This document shows positions 1-7,818 of a stretch of DNA of 51,874 nt, piece by piece. The notes beneath the pieces were generated by a model. That model was not told where the DNA came from, searched no databases, and saw only the letters and a program-made list of their open reading frames with translations. This DNA is from Microbacterium barkeri (GTDB lineage: Bacteria > Actinomycetota > Actinomycetes > Actinomycetales > Microbacteriaceae). The position numbers and the translations under genes were made by a program. Location: assembly GCF_027921765.1 (NCBI RefSeq), contig NZ_BSEJ01000020.1, forward strand, positions 1 to 51,874. The letters run 5' to 3'. Position 1 is the first letter of the stretch, and each line of letters starts with the position of its first letter.

Positions 1-157
1 GGTCGTTCAGCACGCGCGTCACCGCGGACTCGAGCGCGACCTGCGTGGGCCATCCTGCGACGTTCGCGGACTCGCGCAGATCGCCCGACGCGATGAGATA
101 CGCCGTCTTCGGGGCGAGCGCGGGCCGCGTGGACGGTTCAGGGAATGCGTAGGACAT
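1..157 (-). CDS. Sugar (fucose-type) isomerase-like protein, N-terminal fragment
   Basis: Only the first 52 codons are in the window; the gene runs off the left edge. The start ATG at 157 has a good ribosome site (GAAGGAG, about 5 nt upstream). The visible protein has a short polar leader and then a stretch reading YLIASGDLRESANVAGWPTQ. I associate this with proteins annotated as fucose/arabinose isomerase-like in actinobacteria, but a fragment this short cannot prove it. It lies 9 nt after the aldolase gene and is probably the last visible gene of the GntR-tct operon, so a role in sugar-acid or polyol catabolism is an inference. Confidence 0.4.
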   Translation of the reverse strand, partial: MSYAFPEPSTRPALAPKTAYLIASGDLRESANVAGWPTQVALESAVTRVLND

Positions 158-166
158 GGGGCTCCT

Positions 167-1036
167 TCAGCGGTGCGTCGCGATGACGCGGTCGATCTCG
201 GCGAGGGCGGCGGCGTCCGGCTCGTCGAGGGCCATGCGGCAGCGGCCATCCGCGACCCCCATCGCGCGGTAGGCGGCCTTCATGCGCGGCATGTCGCCGC
301 CGATGACCGACACCACGTCGTCGACGGCGGCCTGCGCACGGGCGATCGCGTCCGCATCACCGGAGTCGGCAGCGGCTGCGAGTGCGCGGAACGGCTTGGG
401 CAGCACCGACGAGACTCCGGACACCACGCCCTGAGCGCCGACCTCTCCGGCCGCGACGAGGTCGCGATCCGCTCCCGTGTAGATGACGAAGTCCGCGGGC
501 ACCGCCGCGCGATAGGCCGCGATCTGCTCGAGGGAGAGCTCGCTGGCCTTGATCCCGACCACGTTGGGCAGCTCGGCGAGTCGGGCCAGAAGCTCTGGCG
601 AGACGGGGTTCCCCGTGCGGGCCGGATACGCGTAGACGTACAGCTGCCCGTCGCCGACCGCCTCGGAGATGGCGGCGAAGTACGCGAACAGACCGGCCTC
701 CGACGAGGGGAGGTAGTAGGGGGTGACCGCGGCGAACTCGCGGGCACCCAGGCGGCGGGCGATCTGCACGCGGCGGACCGCCTCGAACGCGCTGGTCGCC
801 CCGACGTGCACGACGACGCGCATGGCGTGGGCGAGATCCGCCAGCGCGGCCTCGACGAGCTCGGCGAACTCGGCGTCGTCGACGGCCGGGAACTCGCCCG
901 TCGTCCCGAGGACGAAAGCCCCTTCGTTCCCCGACTCCGCGACGTAGCGGAAGATCGCGCGGCTCCCCTCGAGGTCGAGTCGGCCGTCCGCGAGGAACGA
1001 GGTCGGCACGGCGGTGAGGATGTCTCGGCGGGTCAT
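167..1036 (-). CDS. Dihydrodipicolinate synthase (DapA/NanA) family aldolase-dehydratase
   Basis: The 289-residue protein has the length of class I pyruvate-type aldolases. It shows the GTTGE motif (44-48), the conserved Tyr135 in a YAYPARTG block, and the Schiff-base lysine Lys163 in GIKAS. Family members condense or cleave pyruvate-type substrates: DapA in lysine synthesis, NanA, KdgD, or 2-keto-3-deoxy-acid aldolases. Here the gene overlaps tctA by 4 nt (ATGA) inside a transporter operon controlled by a GntR protein, so a catabolic role on the imported acid (for example a keto-deoxy sugar acid) is more likely than lysine biosynthesis. The exact substrate cannot be read from the sequence. 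Confidence 0.85.
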   Translation of the reverse strand: MTRRDILTAVPTSFLADGRLDLEGSRAIFRYVAESGNEGAFVLGTTGEFPAVDDAEFAELVEAALADLAHAMRVVVHVGATSAFEAVRRVQIARRLGAREFAAVTPYYLPSSEAGLFAYFAAISEAVGDGQLYVYAYPARTGNPVSPELLARLAELPNVVGIKASELSLEQIAAYRAAVPADFVIYTGADRDLVAAGEVGAQGVVSGVSSVLPKPFRALAAAADSGDADAIARAQAAVDDVVSVIGGDMPRMKAAYRAMGVADGRCRMALDEPDAAALAEIDRVIATHR

Positions 1037-2688
1037 GAACGGGGCTCCTTGCGGTTCTTTCGCGCCGTGCGCTCGTGCGCAGGGTCGGCTTCGTCGTTGC
1101 GGATGGTCGATGTGAGCAGATCCGGGCGCGCACGCAGCTCGTCGTGCGCCTCCTCGATCTCGGCGACGGTGTCCTCGCTGAGGACCGATTCGGCGAAGGA
1201 CCGACGCTGCTCGGGCGATCGCCGCGCGTTGCGGACGACCGGCACGATGATCGAGGCGATCGCGAGAGCGATGAGCACGAGTGCGATCGGGCTGACCACG
1301 CTGAAGAACGGCTCGGTCGGGAGGATCGCCAGCGTGCGAGCGAGATTCTGCTCTGCGAGGGGGCCGAGAAGAAGGCCGAGCACCACGGGGCCTGCGGGGA
1401 TCTCGAGGCGCTTGAAGGCGAGCCCGACGACACCGAACACGAGCATCTGGATGACGGCCGAGAGGCTGTTCGACGTGGCGTAGGTCCCGATGATGCAGAA
1501 CACGAGGATGCCGCTCCACAGATAGGGCCGCGGGATGTCCAGGAGCTTCACCATCCCGCGCATGCGCACGAGGCTCAGCGCCAGGGAGAGCACCGTCGCG
1601 ACGATCATGATCGTCGCGATCGAGACGACGAGCTCCGGGCGTTCGGCGAAGAGCGTGGGCCCCGGGGTGATGCCCCAGATGATCATCGAGCCGATCATGA
1701 CGGCCATGACCGAGTCGCCCGGGATGCCGAGCGCCATGGTGGTCGTGAGGGACCCGCCGAGAGTCGCGCTCGAGGCGGTGTCCGAAGCCGCGACTCCCTC
1801 GATCGATCCCTTGCCGAACATCTCGGGGTGCCGCGAGACCGCGCGCGCTCGTTCCCATCCGATGAGACCGGCGATGTCGCCGCCTGCCGCGGGAACCAGA
1901 CCCACACCGAGGCCGACCGCGCCGCTCACGGCGACCGCTCGCCCGGTCTGCCGCAGCTCGCGGCCGTTCGGGAACCAGCGCCCGAGCGACGAGATGGGAC
2001 GCACCTTCGATGCGTGATGCGTGAGCAGCTGATCGAGCAGTTCCGCGATGCCGAAGAGCCCGATGATGACGGCGATGAAGTTAAGGCCCTCCGACAGCTC
2101 GAGCACTCCGAAGGTGAAGCGCTGGTCCGCCGTCGCGGCATAGGTGCCCACGGTTCCGAGCATGAGCCCGATCAGGCCCGCGAGGATCCCCTTCATCATG
2201 GACTTCGACGAGATGCCGATCATGATCGCGATGCCGAACACCACCAGGGCGAACAGCTCGGGCGAGCGGAAGTGGTTCCTGGCCAGCGTCGCGATCGGCA
2301 CGGCGAGTGCGGCGAAGAGGATGACGGAGGCGAGGATCCCGACCGCGCTGACGATCGCCGAGATGGTCAGGGCGAGCCCCGCTCTTCCCTGTTTCGCCAT
2401 GGGGTATCCGTCGAGCGTGGTCGCCACCGACGCGGGTGTGCCGGGCGTGTTCACGAGAATGGCCGGCACCCGGTCGCCGAAGTTCGCGGCGACGTAGATG
2501 GTGAGCAGGACCGCGAGTCCCTGGACAGGGTCGAGCGTCATGGTGAACCCGGCGGCGAGCGCGACGGCCATCGTCGCGGTGATGCCGGGGAACGCTCCGA
2601 CCAGGAAGCCGAGGAGGAGTCCCACGCACATGTACAGGAGGACGGAGATGTCCATGAGGGACGACAGGCCCTCGATCAGCGGGTTCAT
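1033..2688 (-). CDS. tctA: Tripartite tricarboxylate transporter large permease, TctA family
   Basis: The 551-residue, strongly hydrophobic protein has many membrane segments. It carries the family pattern GxFPGITATMAVALA near residues 32-46 and a second glycine-rich block near 255-275 (VGLGVGLVPAAGGDIAGLIGWE), an internal repeat typical of TctA. It forms the ion-driven channel of a TTT system that imports carboxylates captured by the TctC lipoprotein. The last ~60 residues are a charged cytoplasmic tail. The gene overlaps tctB upstream and the aldolase gene downstream by 4 nt each, so the three are translationally coupled. Confidence 0.93.
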   Translation of the reverse strand: MNPLIEGLSSLMDISVLLYMCVGLLLGFLVGAFPGITATMAVALAAGFTMTLDPVQGLAVLLTIYVAANFGDRVPAILVNTPGTPASVATTLDGYPMAKQGRAGLALTISAIVSAVGILASVILFAALAVPIATLARNHFRSPELFALVVFGIAIMIGISSKSMMKGILAGLIGLMLGTVGTYAATADQRFTFGVLELSEGLNFIAVIIGLFGIAELLDQLLTHHASKVRPISSLGRWFPNGRELRQTGRAVAVSGAVGLGVGLVPAAGGDIAGLIGWERARAVSRHPEMFGKGSIEGVAASDTASSATLGGSLTTTMALGIPGDSVMAVMIGSMIIWGITPGPTLFAERPELVVSIATIMIVATVLSLALSLVRMRGMVKLLDIPRPYLWSGILVFCIIGTYATSNSLSAVIQMLVFGVVGLAFKRLEIPAGPVVLGLLLGPLAEQNLARTLAILPTEPFFSVVSPIALVLIALAIASIIVPVVRNARRSPEQRRSFAESVLSEDTVAEIEEAHDELRARPDLLTSTIRNDEADPAHERTARKNRKEPRS

Positions 2689-3203
2689 AGCGGGATCCTC
2701 AACAGCAGGCCGAAGACGACGTAGACGAAGGCCGTCACCGCGACGGGATAGACGATGAGTCCGATCAGGCGCCGCTGTCCGAAGAGCAGCAGCAGGGCGA
2801 CCAGGTAGATCGCCGCCGCGATCGGGAACAGCTGGATGCGGTACCCGAATGCGATCACATCGGAGAACGACCAGAGAGCGAGGAACCCGCCCGAGACGAG
2901 CAGCGTGAGCACGACCCTGAGCGGGCCGCCGACGGCGACGCGCTCCAGGTCGCTCCTCGTCGACGGCGGTCGGGTGATCGCGATCGCGACGAGCACGAGC
3001 GAGACGACGATTCCGAGGACGCCGAGGACGAGCGGCCAGGTGCGCGCGTCCATCTGACCGGGCACTTCGCGCCGCAGCTCGATCTGCAGCCCCAGCGCGA
3101 AGTAGACCACGCAGAAGACCAGGGCGGTGCCTGCGAAAGCGATCTCGAGTGCTCGAGAGGGGCGGGGCGTTGTGCCCGGCTCCGCCTCAGCGTCGACGTT
3201 CAT
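2685..3203 (-). CDS. tctB: Tripartite tricarboxylate transporter small permease, TctB family
   Basis: The 172-residue protein has a short charged N-terminus followed by about four membrane helices. This matches the small TctB subunit that partners TctA. Sequence similarity in TctB is weak, so the call rests mainly on size, topology and position. It sits between tctC (start and stop share base 3203) and tctA (4-nt overlap). A 172-residue length is normal for the family. Confidence 0.85.
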   Translation of the reverse strand: MNVDAEAEPGTTPRPSRALEIAFAGTALVFCVVYFALGLQIELRREVPGQMDARTWPLVLGVLGIVVSLVLVAIAITRPPSTRSDLERVAVGGPLRVVLTLLVSGGFLALWSFSDVIAFGYRIQLFPIAAAIYLVALLLLFGQRRLIGLIVYPVAVTAFVYVVFGLLLRIPL

Positions 3204-4165
3204 CAGCCGAGCAGCTCCTGGAAGCGAGTGAACTGCTCGTCGACGAAGGTCGTGAACTCCGCGGAGTCGCGGTACACCACGAGGTTGCCCGAGCTCTTCT
3301 GGAAGTCCTGGTAGGACTCGGTCTCGACCGCCTCCGCGATCGCGGACTCGAGGGTGTCGTGCACGTCGTCAGGAAGCCCTGCGGGGGCGTAGATCCCACC
3401 CCAGCCGCCGAACTCGATCTCCTCGCCGATCGCCTCCGCGACCGTCGGGACGTCGGGCAGGTCGGGATGACGCTCGTCGTGCATGATGGCGAGGATCCGG
3501 ACCGACTCAGCCTGAGCGAGAGCCTCGCCGACTCCGGAGACCGCGGCCACGACCTCACCCGATGCAGCGGCGCTCACCGCCGTCGCGCCGCCGTCGTACG
3601 CGACCGGAGTGAACTGGGCCCCCGTCGCGTCGCCGAGGCCGAGAGTGGCGGCCTCCCAGATCGAGCCGGCGCCGGAATTGGCAACCGTCAGCGCGCCGGA
3701 CTCACCCTGCGCGATGAGATCCTCGAGCGTCTCGATGCCGCTGTCAGCGCTGACCGAGATGACGCCGGGCGCGAGCATGATCTGTCCGAGGAGGTCGTAG
3801 TTCTCCGGGAGCACGTCTGCGTTCTGGGTCGTGTTCAGCATGGAGATCTCGACCGGACCGAAGCCGATGACATAGCCGTCGGGCTCCTGCTCGGCGACGT
3901 ACTCCATCGCCAGCGCTCCGGATGCCCCGGGCATGTTCTCGGGGATCACGCTGACGCCGAGGATCTTCTCGAGCTCCGTCGCGAGCGCGCGCGATGAGAG
4001 GTCGGAGCCGCCTCCCGCGTCAGCCTGGATGATGAGGCGGATGTCCTCTTCGGGATAGGACGAGCTGTCGCCGCCCTCAGCCACCGGCGTGCAGGCAGCC
4101 AGCGCGGTCGCGGCCAGGCCTGCCGCCGCGAACGCTGCGGTGAAACGGATGTACCGGGGCATCAT
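3203..4165 (-). CDS. tctC: Tripartite tricarboxylate transporter substrate-binding lipoprotein, TctC family
   Basis: The protein of about 320 residues begins with a lipoprotein signal: positively charged start, hydrophobic core and lipobox LAAC, so mature Cys would be near residue 23. It then shows the TctC-type ligand-binding pattern (a PEEDIRLIIQADAGGGSDLSSRALA-like start, shown in part). It captures a carboxylate outside the membrane for TctAB. The start is chosen at the ATGATG pair (4165/4162) behind GAGGAG; a reading frame open further upstream would put charged residues before the signal peptide. A probable promoter (TTGACT, 17 nt, AAGACT at 4210-4238) overlaps the palindromic operator. 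Confidence 0.92.
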   Translation of the reverse strand: MMPRYIRFTAAFAAAGLAATALAACTPVAEGGDSSSYPEEDIRLIIQADAGGGSDLSSRALATELEKILGVSVIPENMPGASGALAMEYVAEQEPDGYVIGFGPVEISMLNTTQNADVLPENYDLLGQIMLAPGVISVSADSGIETLEDLIAQGESGALTVANSGAGSIWEAATLGLGDATGAQFTPVAYDGGATAVSAAASGEVVAAVSGVGEALAQAESVRILAIMHDERHPDLPDVPTVAEAIGEEIEFGGWGGIYAPAGLPDDVHDTLESAIAEAVETESYQDFQKSSGNLVVYRDSAEFTTFVDEQFTRFQELLG

Positions 4166-4226
4166 TGCTCCTCTCGGCGCGGAACCGACGGGCTCTGTCG
4201 GCTGAGCCGAGTCTTGCACGTTTACT

Positions 4227-4245
4227 GTTAACAGTCAACGTTGAC
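4227..4245. promoter_or_regulatory. Probable GntR operator in front of tctC
   Basis: GTTAACAGTCAAC (4227-4239) read on the minus strand is GTTGACTGTTAAC. This matches the perfect palindrome before gntR at 12 of 13 positions. It overlaps a second perfect palindrome, GTCAACGTTGAC (4234-4245), and the -35-like TTGACT of tctC. Two copies of the same dyad at both candidate promoters suggest that the GntR protein represses itself and the transporter operon; binding itself is inferred. Confidence 0.7.
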
Positions 4246-4269
4246 CGCGCTCAGATCATCCGAGGAGAG

Positions 4270-4932
4270 TCAGCGCCGAGCGACGAGCTCCAGCCGCATG
4301 CGCTCCTCCGCGCCTCGCAGATGCTCGATGAGCTCCGCCTCGGCGGCGGCTCGATCACCGGAGCGCAGCACGTCATACAAGCGCCGGTGCGCCTCGGACG
4401 ACTCGTGCAGGTCGTCGTCGTGGTTGATCGTCACGTCGAGCAGAGCGGCGAACGTCGGCTCGTACTGACGCCAGGTCGCGAGAAGACGCGGATGCCGCGC
4501 CATCTCGTAGAAGAGCGAATGGAACTCGACGTCGGCCTTCTGGAAGGCGGGATGATCGCCCTCATCGGCTGCGACAGCCATCCGCTCGACGCATTGCCAG
4601 ACGCGGCGCCACGGCTCGTCGTCCGTCACATCCATCGCGCGCTGAACGGCGAGCCGCTCGAGCGCGCCCCGCAGGCTGTAGAGCTGCTCGACGTCATCGG
4701 CCGACAGCCCGAGGATGTAGATGCCCCTCGGGCGCCGCACCTCGACGAGGCCCTCGTAGCTCAGCTGCGAAACGGCGTCGCGCACCGGCCCGCGGCTCAC
4801 CTGGAACTCCTCGGCGACACCCTCCTCCGTCAGGCGGTCGCCGGCCTGGAGCTCGCCGCGCACGATGCGCTGCCGGATGATGTCCGCGACCTGCGTTCCG
4901 AGCGATACGCCGCGCTCGACCTTGTCCCGCAT
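4270..4932 (-). CDS. GntR family transcriptional regulator (FadR/FCD subfamily)
   Basis: The 220-residue protein has an N-terminal winged helix (about residues 10-75, with the pattern ADIIRQRIVRGELQAGDRLTE...VSRGPVRDA) and a C-terminal FCD ligand domain (about 85-215) rich in helices. The FCD metal/ligand residues are visible as Asp in KADVEFH and later His residues. The start ATG at 4932 follows GGGAGG. It probably senses the acid imported by the downstream TctABC or its breakdown product. A perfect palindrome lies just upstream of the gene and a near copy before tctC, consistent with autoregulation and operon control. Confidence 0.92.
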   Translation of the reverse strand: MRDKVERGVSLGTQVADIIRQRIVRGELQAGDRLTEEGVAEEFQVSRGPVRDAVSQLSYEGLVEVRRPRGIYILGLSADDVEQLYSLRGALERLAVQRAMDVTDDEPWRRVWQCVERMAVAADEGDHPAFQKADVEFHSLFYEMARHPRLLATWRQYEPTFAALLDVTINHDDDLHESSEAHRRLYDVLRSGDRAAAEAELIEHLRGAEERMRLELVARR

Positions 4933-4950
4933 CGTGCCTCCCTGAACGTC

Positions 4951-4963
4951 GTTGACTGTCAAC
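4951..4963. promoter_or_regulatory. Probable GntR operator in front of gntR
   Basis: GTTGAC-T-GTCAAC is a perfect 13-bp dyad 19 nt upstream of the gntR start and just downstream of a -10-like TACTCT (minus strand, 4964-4969). A repressor bound here would block transcription start or elongation. Confidence 0.65.
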
Positions 4964-5016
4964 AGAGTACGCCCAGAACGCGGCCGCGCCACCTCGGGTG
5001 ACGCGACCGCGGCGAG

Positions 5017-6006
5017 TCAGCGACCGGAGGCGACGAGCACGTCCCTCTCGAGGCGGGCGTACGAGGCCTCCATGCCGTCGGCCATCCCGGTCGCGAGGAT
5101 CATGTCGCGCGTCCCCTTGTCGGGGTACTCGATGAGGAGCGTGATGAGGGTCGCGCCATCCTCTTCGTACAGGTTGAGGTCGTTGAGCGTCTCGGGCCCT
5201 TCGGTGCCCTTCATGCGCTCCGTCGTGACAGCGCGCCGCGGAGCCTCGACGAGGAGCGCCTCCCCCTCGAAGCCGAAGGCCTCGCCCTCGGTCTCGCCGA
5301 CCGGCGCCCACGACGTGCTGTGCCGGTCACCGGGAGCGAGCGCGACGACGCACTCGGTCATCTCCCACCCGTCGGGACCGAGCATCCACTGCCGCAGCAG
5401 GTCGGGGTCGTGATGGGCCCGCCACACGAGCTCCCGCGGGCCCTCCACGAGGCGCGTGATCCGCACGTGGGTGTCGTCGAGCTCCTCGACGCGTGTCCCC
5501 TTCCCCTGCGCGTAGGCGCGCAGGTCCTGGAGCACGGCATCCAGCTGGGCCATGGCCATCCGCGTGCCCTCGATCGCGCCCATCTCGACGACCTGCTCGA
5601 GCGCCTCGATCGAGTCGAAGTGGCTCGTGGTGACCATCCGCGTGCCGTCGCCCGCTTCCTCGAAGGAGAACGTCATGCGCAAGGAGGGAAAGCCCTCGAG
5701 CGGACGGCCCTCGTCGTCGACGAACCGGTCGATCACCGCGAACCCCCGCGGCTCGTCGATCTCGAGGAACTCCCACGACCCCGAGGAGCGCTCGCCGCGC
5801 GGGCCGGCCATCGTGTACTGCGCCATTCCCCCGACCGTGTGGTCGAAGGCCGTGAACGTCGCAGGCCAGCCGGGAGGACCCCAGAAGCGCTCGAGCTGGC
5901 GCGGGTCGGCGTAGGCGCTCCACACGCGCTCGATGGGCGCTGCGAAGTCTGCGACGACGGTCATCGTGAGACTCTCGGCGTCGGTGGTGACATCGGTGAC
6001 GGGCAT
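5017..6006 (-). CDS. SRPBCC (AHSA1/START-fold) protein with two tandem domains
   Basis: The 329-residue protein has two copies of the AHSA1-type fold. The first (about 10-165) opens with VADFAAPIERVWSAYADPRQLERFWGP and the second (about 175-325) with THVRITRLVEGPRELVWRAHHDPDLLRQWM, the classic helix-grip pattern. Single-domain versions are common; a tandem is longer than usual. The ArsR gene ends 1 nt before the start, a linkage widespread in actinobacteria, in which the ArsR protein controls the SRPBCC gene. The ligand and reaction are unknown; binding of a hydrophobic small molecule is only a family-level guess. Confidence 0.9.
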   Translation of the reverse strand: MPVTDVTTDAESLTMTVVADFAAPIERVWSAYADPRQLERFWGPPGWPATFTAFDHTVGGMAQYTMAGPRGERSSGSWEFLEIDEPRGFAVIDRFVDDEGRPLEGFPSLRMTFSFEEAGDGTRMVTTSHFDSIEALEQVVEMGAIEGTRMAMAQLDAVLQDLRAYAQGKGTRVEELDDTHVRITRLVEGPRELVWRAHHDPDLLRQWMLGPDGWEMTECVVALAPGDRHSTSWAPVGETEGEAFGFEGEALLVEAPRRAVTTERMKGTEGPETLNDLNLYEEDGATLITLLIEYPDKGTRDMILATGMADGMEASYARLERDVLVASGR

Positions 6007-6007
6007 G

Positions 6008-6367
6008 TCAATCTCCTGATCCAGTGGTGTCGTGCGGTTCGGCCAGCAGGTCGTCGAGGCGCGCGATGCGGGCGCGCCACAGCTGCTCGTATCGGCCCAG
6101 AAGGGCCCTGGCGCGCGCGATCATCTCGGGGTTCGCGCGGACGAGCCGCTCGCGCCCCTCCGCGCGCTTGACGATGAGCCGCGCCTCTTCGAGCACGGCC
6201 ACGTGCTTCTGGACCGCGGCGAACGACATGTCGTAGTCGCGGGCCAGTGCGGAGACGGACTGCTCGCGCTCGATCGTCCGACGCAGGATGTCGCGCCGCG
6301 TCGCCGCCGCCAGTGCGTGGAAGACACGATCGATCTCCGTCTCGCTCAACTCCATTTGTGCAACCAT
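6008..6367 (-). CDS. ArsR-type winged-helix transcriptional regulator
   Basis: The 119-residue protein shows an ArsR/SmtB-like winged helix: LAAATRRDILRRTI, then the recognition helix VSALARDYDMSFAAVQKHVAVLEEARLI. It has no cysteine metal site, as in the group that pairs with SRPBCC genes. Two starts are possible: ATG 6367 (MVAQME...) and ATG 6355. Neither has a ribosome site, but TAACGT lies 8 nt before 6367, which suits a leaderless mRNA. The start codon falls inside the palindrome at 6361-6374, which points to tight autorepression. Confidence 0.9.
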   Translation of the reverse strand: MVAQMELSETEIDRVFHALAAATRRDILRRTIEREQSVSALARDYDMSFAAVQKHVAVLEEARLIVKRAEGRERLVRANPEMIARARALLGRYEQLWRARIARLDDLLAEPHDTTGSGD

Positions 6368-6374
6368 TTGGTTG
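6361..6374. promoter_or_regulatory. Probable ArsR autoregulatory operator
   Basis: CAACCA-TT-TGGTTG is a perfect inverted repeat that covers the presumed start codon of the arsR gene and lies directly downstream of its -10-like TAACGT. Similar ACAACCA/TGGTTGT dyads are what I would expect before ArsR-SRPBCC pairs. Confidence 0.65.
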
Positions 6375-6420
6375 TACGTTAGAGCTGCAGAGGGCGCGTG
6401 TCAAGGGGTGCCGGCCGCGA

Positions 6421-7779
6421 TCAGAGCGGGTATGCGCCGGGGAGGGTGTCGACGGTGATCCAGCGCAGATCGGTGAACTCCGCGATGCCGGCCTCGCCGC
6501 CGAAGCGGCCGTAGCCTGAGTCGCCGACGCCGCCGAAGGGCATGTGGGCCTCGTCGTGCACGGTGGCGCCGTTTATGTGGCACATCCCGGCGTGAAGCCG
6601 CTGCGCCACGGCGAAGGCGGTCGCGATGTCGCGCGTGAACACGGAGGAGCTGAGCCCGTACGCCGTGTCGTTGGCGATGCGCACGGCATCTTCGAGGTCG
6701 CGAGCCCGGATGACGGAGACGACGGGGCCGAAGCTCTCCTCGCCGTAGACCCGCATGTCCGCGGTGACGCCATCGAGCACCGTGGCGGGCATGAGGCGCC
6801 CGTCGCCGACACCGCCTGCCGCGACGGTCGCGCCGCGCTCGGCCGCATCCTCGACGAGGCCCCGAACGTGATCCGCGGCTTTGTCCGACACGAGCGCTCC
6901 CAGCGGATGGTCGCCAGCGCGAGGATCGCCGGCCGTGAGCGCCGCCGCCGCGGCGGCGAAGCGGGACACGAACTCGTCGGCGACCGCGTCGACCACGATG
7001 ATGCGCTCCGTCGACATGCAGATCTGGCCCTGGTTCATGAACGCGCCGAAGCGGGCGGCTGTGACCGCCTCGTCGATGTCGGCGTCCTCCAGCACGATGA
7101 ACGGCGCCTTGCCGCCGAGCTCCAGCAGGGCCGGCTTCAGGTTCGCCGCGGCGCGCTGCGCGATGACGCGCCCCACAGCCGTCGATCCGGTGAAGTTGAC
7201 CCGCCGGACGGCCGGCTCGTCGATCAGCGCTCCGACGACCTCGGCGGCCTCAGCCGGGTCGTTCGTCACGAGCATGAGGATGCCCTCTGGCGCCCCGGAG
7301 CGGCGGAACGCCTCGACGATGAGCCCGTGCGTGCGGGGGCAGAGCTCGGAGGCCTTCAGCACCACGGTGTTGCCGCACGCGAGCGGGGTCGCGATCGCCC
7401 GCACCCCCAGGATGATGGGCGCGTTCCAGGGAGCGATGCCGAGCACGACCCCCGCGGGCACCCGCAGCGACATCGCGAGCGCCCCCGGCTTGTCGGAGGG
7501 GATGGTCCGCCCCTGCACGGCTGTGGTCAGGGCTGCCGCCTCCCGCAGCATGTCTGCCGCCAGCCCGATGTTGAACTGAGCCCACCCGAGCGTGGCGCCG
7601 AGCTCATCCTGCATGGCGTCGATGATCTCCGGCGCCATCGCGACGAGCTCGTCGGCAGCGGCGGACAGCACGGCCCGGCGTGCGCCGGGCCCCTGCGCCG
7701 ACCACAGCGGGAACGCGGCGGCTGCGTCAGCGACAGCCTGGCGGGCGTCGGCGATCGAGGATTCGGATGCGGTCGTCAT
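6421..7779 (-). CDS. NAD(P)-dependent aldehyde dehydrogenase
   Basis: The 452-residue ALDH superfamily member resembles aromatic (vanillin/salicylaldehyde-type) dehydrogenases. The catalytic glutamate is Glu220 in ELGGKAP and the nucleophile Cys254 in GQICMSTER. The cofactor fold is seen in IAPWNAP (115-121) and FTGSTAVG (196-203), and the C-terminal EESFGPVV block is present. It oxidises an aldehyde to an acid in the cytoplasm. It follows the LysR gene by 39 nt on the same strand, so the two may be co-transcribed. GGGAGG lies about 11 nt before the ATG. The substrate is not evident. Confidence 0.93.
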   Translation of the reverse strand: MTTASESSIADARQAVADAAAAFPLWSAQGPGARRAVLSAAADELVAMAPEIIDAMQDELGATLGWAQFNIGLAADMLREAAALTTAVQGRTIPSDKPGALAMSLRVPAGVVLGIAPWNAPIILGVRAIATPLACGNTVVLKASELCPRTHGLIVEAFRRSGAPEGILMLVTNDPAEAAEVVGALIDEPAVRRVNFTGSTAVGRVIAQRAAANLKPALLELGGKAPFIVLEDADIDEAVTAARFGAFMNQGQICMSTERIIVVDAVADEFVSRFAAAAAALTAGDPRAGDHPLGALVSDKAADHVRGLVEDAAERGATVAAGGVGDGRLMPATVLDGVTADMRVYGEESFGPVVSVIRARDLEDAVRIANDTAYGLSSSVFTRDIATAFAVAQRLHAGMCHINGATVHDEAHMPFGGVGDSGYGRFGGEAGIAEFTDLRWITVDTLPGAYPL

Positions 7780-7818
7780 GTGGAGAATCCTCCCGCACGG
7801 AGCCGCCCGAGTCGATGG

